64,000 nucleotides of DNA from Paracoccus sp. R12_2 (lineage in GTDB: Bacteria; Pseudomonadota; Alphaproteobacteria; Rhodobacterales; Rhodobacteraceae). Position numbers and translations under genes: made by a program. The DNA is taken from NCBI RefSeq assembly GCF_017744015.1, contig NZ_JAGHRA010000014.1:46125-110124 (forward strand), written 5' to 3'. Positions 62,556-64,000 of this stretch are shown piece after piece (positions within the stretch are counted from its first letter, which is position 1; every line of letters begins with the position of its first letter). Below the pieces are notes generated by a model. The model searched no databases, was not told the origin of the DNA, and saw only the letters and a list, made by a program, of their open reading frames with translations.

Positions 62556-62789
62556 ATGGATTATGCACGGGAGAAATCATGGCACGGTCTTTCATGCTCC
62601 TGCGGCGGGGGCTACCGCGTCGGCCATGCCATCGGCTGCGAATATGCAACCGCCCAAGACAATCTTCGCCAAATAGAGTCTGATCTGGCGCGGGCTGTGG
62701 CCCACGGCGATCATGCGGAAGCCGCCGATCTGCGCCGCATCAGGGACGGGATCGAGGCCGTCGCCGCACGATCCGCCACGGCAGGCTGA
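62556..62789 (+). CDS. Small hypothetical plasmid protein
   Basis: The product has 77 residues: GLSCSCGGGYRVGHAIGCEY, then a helical segment NLRQIESDLARAVAHGDHAE, AADLRRIRDGIEAVAARSA. Three Cys residues near the N-terminus might bind metal. The start follows AAAGGACAG. It lies in the ParB-domain gene cluster and is probably co-transcribed. Function unknown. Confidence 0.65.
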   Translation: MDYAREKSWHGLSCSCGGGYRVGHAIGCEYATAQDNLRQIESDLARAVAHGDHAEAADLRRIRDGIEAVAARSATAG

Positions 62790-62792
62790 CCG

Positions 62793-63218
62793 ATGCGCTT
62801 CCTCAGATCGCCCCGTCACCCGTTCACCGACACCGCCCGCAAGCGAGCCGCGCTGGCCCGCAGACAGAAAGCCGACCGGGAGGCCCTGCCGCTCTTTGCC
62901 GCCGAGATCGCGGCCCGGCAGAAAAGCCCCGACGACCTGATGCAGGCCCGCGCGAATGCCTGGGCCGCGCACGAGGCCCGCAGCCGCCAGCGCCGCGCCG
63001 ATCAGTGGCGGCGTGCCCGCCGCCTGATCGACGCCATGCCATCACGGCAGCGGCGCAGGGTCCGGGCGGCGTGGGACGGCGCACCCTATCCCGGCGATCC
63101 GGTCTATCTGCTGGATTTCCTGCACAGCCTTGAGGCCGGGCGCATCGCCCTCGATGCCCTGCCCTTCACCCTGCGGCGCGCGAACCCGCGCGGTCATGCG
63201 ATCATGGGCGCAGGCTGA
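62793..63218 (+). CDS. Conserved basic plasmid protein
   Basis: The product has 141 residues and is rich in Arg and Ala: RHPFTDTARKRAALARRQKA, HEARSRQRRADQWRRARRLI, then a more conserved-looking VRAAWDGAPYPGDPVYLLDF, LHSLEAGRIALDALPFTLRR. The basic helical part could bind nucleic acid. It starts 3 bases after the preceding gene's stop. I do not recognise the family. Confidence 0.65.
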   Translation: MRFLRSPRHPFTDTARKRAALARRQKADREALPLFAAEIAARQKSPDDLMQARANAWAAHEARSRQRRADQWRRARRLIDAMPSRQRRRVRAAWDGAPYPGDPVYLLDFLHSLEAGRIALDALPFTLRRANPRGHAIMGAG

Positions 63219-63249
63219 CCCCTTTCCTTCTGCGACGAAGGTTGACTGG

Positions 63250-63277
63250 CCCCGCGATCTTCGTGGGGTCTTTTTTT
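63250..63277 (+). terminator. Rho-independent terminator after the ParB-domain cluster
   Basis: CCCCGCGA (63250-63257) pairs with TCGTGGGG (63261-63268, one G-T pair) and is followed by TC and seven T residues. Confidence 0.85.
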
Positions 63278-63656
63278 GCGAGGTGCCAAGTTTTGCCCCG
63301 TCCGGCCCCCGGCTGAAAGCCAGAAGACCGGACAGGCCCGGCGCTTCGCGCCGAGCCGCGCCCTGGCGCGGCAGCGACGGCCAACCGGCGCAACAATCGT
63401 GCCTGGCTGTTAACCCGGCCGAGCCTCGGCCGGGGCCAGGCCGCACCACCCCACACGGTCTCTGGAGTCTCCCACACGGGTCAAGGACGGCGCCGCGCCG
63501 AAGGGGCGTGGCTTGCAAGCGCCCGTGCCGGGCGTCCATGATCTCGCGTGTCCGAAATCGCCGACCGCGCAGGGCGAGCGATATTCCTTTGGATGTCAGC
63601 GTACCTGGGCGTTGGTCAATACGAATTGCTGTGTGCCCACGGCCAGATGCTTTCCG
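63278..63656. other. GC-rich intergenic region, no gene seen
   Basis: No frame has a ribosome site or domain. It separates the ParB-domain cluster from the convergent TPR gene. Confidence 0.4.
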
Positions 63657-64000
63657 TTAAGTCTTGTCGTTTTCGTTCCTTGCATTCTGTAACCGCAGTT
63701 CCAGTTCCGAAACCATCCAATGGTCAACGGGTCGCAGTCGATCAGCATCGGACAGCTTCATCGCGATTGCTAGAGCTGCACGATATTCCTCGACTGCATT
63801 GCCGCCTCGCTCGGCGAGCTTCACATGTGATACAATAAGATCGCGCTGCCACACGGAATTGCCCGGATCCCGCGCGGCGAGGGCGCTGCTGATCGCCATG
63901 CCTTCGCGATAGGCGGCCAGCGCCCCCGCCCCGTCCCCGGTGGCCGCGAGCATGTCGCCGACCTTGTTGTGGCCGACCGAAAGATCGCGCTGCCACACGG
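63657..64000 (-). CDS. Tetratricopeptide-repeat protein, 3' part (runs off the window)
   Basis: The last 114 or so residues are present and end at TAA 63657-63659. Two units of a TPR-like repeat are visible: VWQRDLSVGHNKVGDMLAAT, GDGAGALAAYREGMAISSAL, AARDPGNS and then VWQRDLIVSHVKLAERGGNA. The repeat is about 48 residues, longer than a classical 34-residue TPR, as in Rhodobacteraceae proteins with long TPR arrays. The 5' part lies beyond 64000, so the N-terminal domain and function are unknown. Confidence 0.75.
   Translation of the reverse strand, partial: VWQRDLSVGHNKVGDMLAATGDGAGALAAYREGMAISSALAARDPGNSVWQRDLIVSHVKLAERGGNAVEEYRAALAIAMKLSDADRLRPVDHWMVSELELRLQNARNENDKT

Overview
The window looks like part of a large plasmid (or plasmid-derived island) of an alphaproteobacterium, most likely a Rhodobacterales member close to Paracoccus. 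The reasons are the high GC content, a RepC-type initiator preceded by a small antisense RNA, a ParB-domain gene with typical plasmid hypotheticals (DUF3768 and others), several toxin-antitoxin pairs, serine and tyrosine recombinases, IS5/IS110/IS91 elements, and metal-resistance operons with alphaproteobacterial gene sets. The species call is inference from gene content, not from any marker gene.

Layout. 1-1.7 kb: two toxin-antitoxin pairs (PrlF-YhaV and RelB-RelE/ParE). 1.8-3.0 kb: gene debris and a frameshifted sugar transferase. 3.7-5.6 kb: a four-gene, start/stop-overlapping TetR operon with a palindromic operator and apparently no leader. 5.7-7.6 kb: a small membrane protein and an SDR-like protein, divergent from a LysR regulator. 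8.2-11.3 kb: unknown genes, an IS5-family element, a perfect 38-bp palindrome and an IS110 element. 11.4-17.9 kb: a hydrolase/membrane-protein pair resembling rhizobial RcgR/RcgA, then a replication block (antisense RNA, repC, small exported proteins, an SNase-like nuclease). 17.9-19.4 kb: ParDE and gene fragments. 19.5-27.1 kb: a tartrate/glycerate catabolic block (SLC13-type permease, LysR, TtuC, TtuD, pyruvate kinase, enolase) that can carry meso-tartrate through glycerate and PEP to pyruvate. 27.5-29.1 kb: ParDE and a serine recombinase.

29.1-38.3 kb: a mercury operon (merR, merT, merP, two MerF-like genes, a 45-residue peptide, merA and a second disulfide-reductase-like flavoprotein), YnfA, a CDF-like exporter, and a CmtR-like ArsR regulator divergent from an operon of HMA-CDF exporter, LspA and a CYP152-type P450. 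38.3-43 kb: a recombination zone (truncated multicopper oxidase, resolvase with a res-like site, an IS91 transposase with its tyrosine recombinase, PIN and resolvase fragments). 43.2-47.9 kb: a copper block (SCO, PCuAC, SCO) behind a CueR-type promoter, and a multicopper oxidase-ZIP transporter pair divergent from an MntR-like regulator with a palindromic box between them. 47.9-53.3 kb: a Zn/Cd/Pb operon (P-type ATPase, CDF, LspA, DsbB, DsbA-like) divergent from a ZntR/CadR-type MerR.

54-57.8 kb: a cell-envelope block (56-residue membrane peptide, M23 peptidase, DUF411 metal-binding protein, two L,D-transpeptidases, a lipoprotein). 58-64 kb: a chimeric IS110 remnant, a copy of a roughly 155-bp repeat also present at 42.9 kb, DUF3768, a ParB-domain protein, plasmid hypotheticals and the 3' end of a TPR gene that leaves the window. 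The overall theme is metal handling coupled to envelope maturation (lipoprotein signal peptidase, disulfide formation, peptidoglycan remodelling), carried on a plasmid backbone. Three MerR-family promoters with 19-bp spacers, an ArsR operator and an MntR-type box place most of it under metal control.
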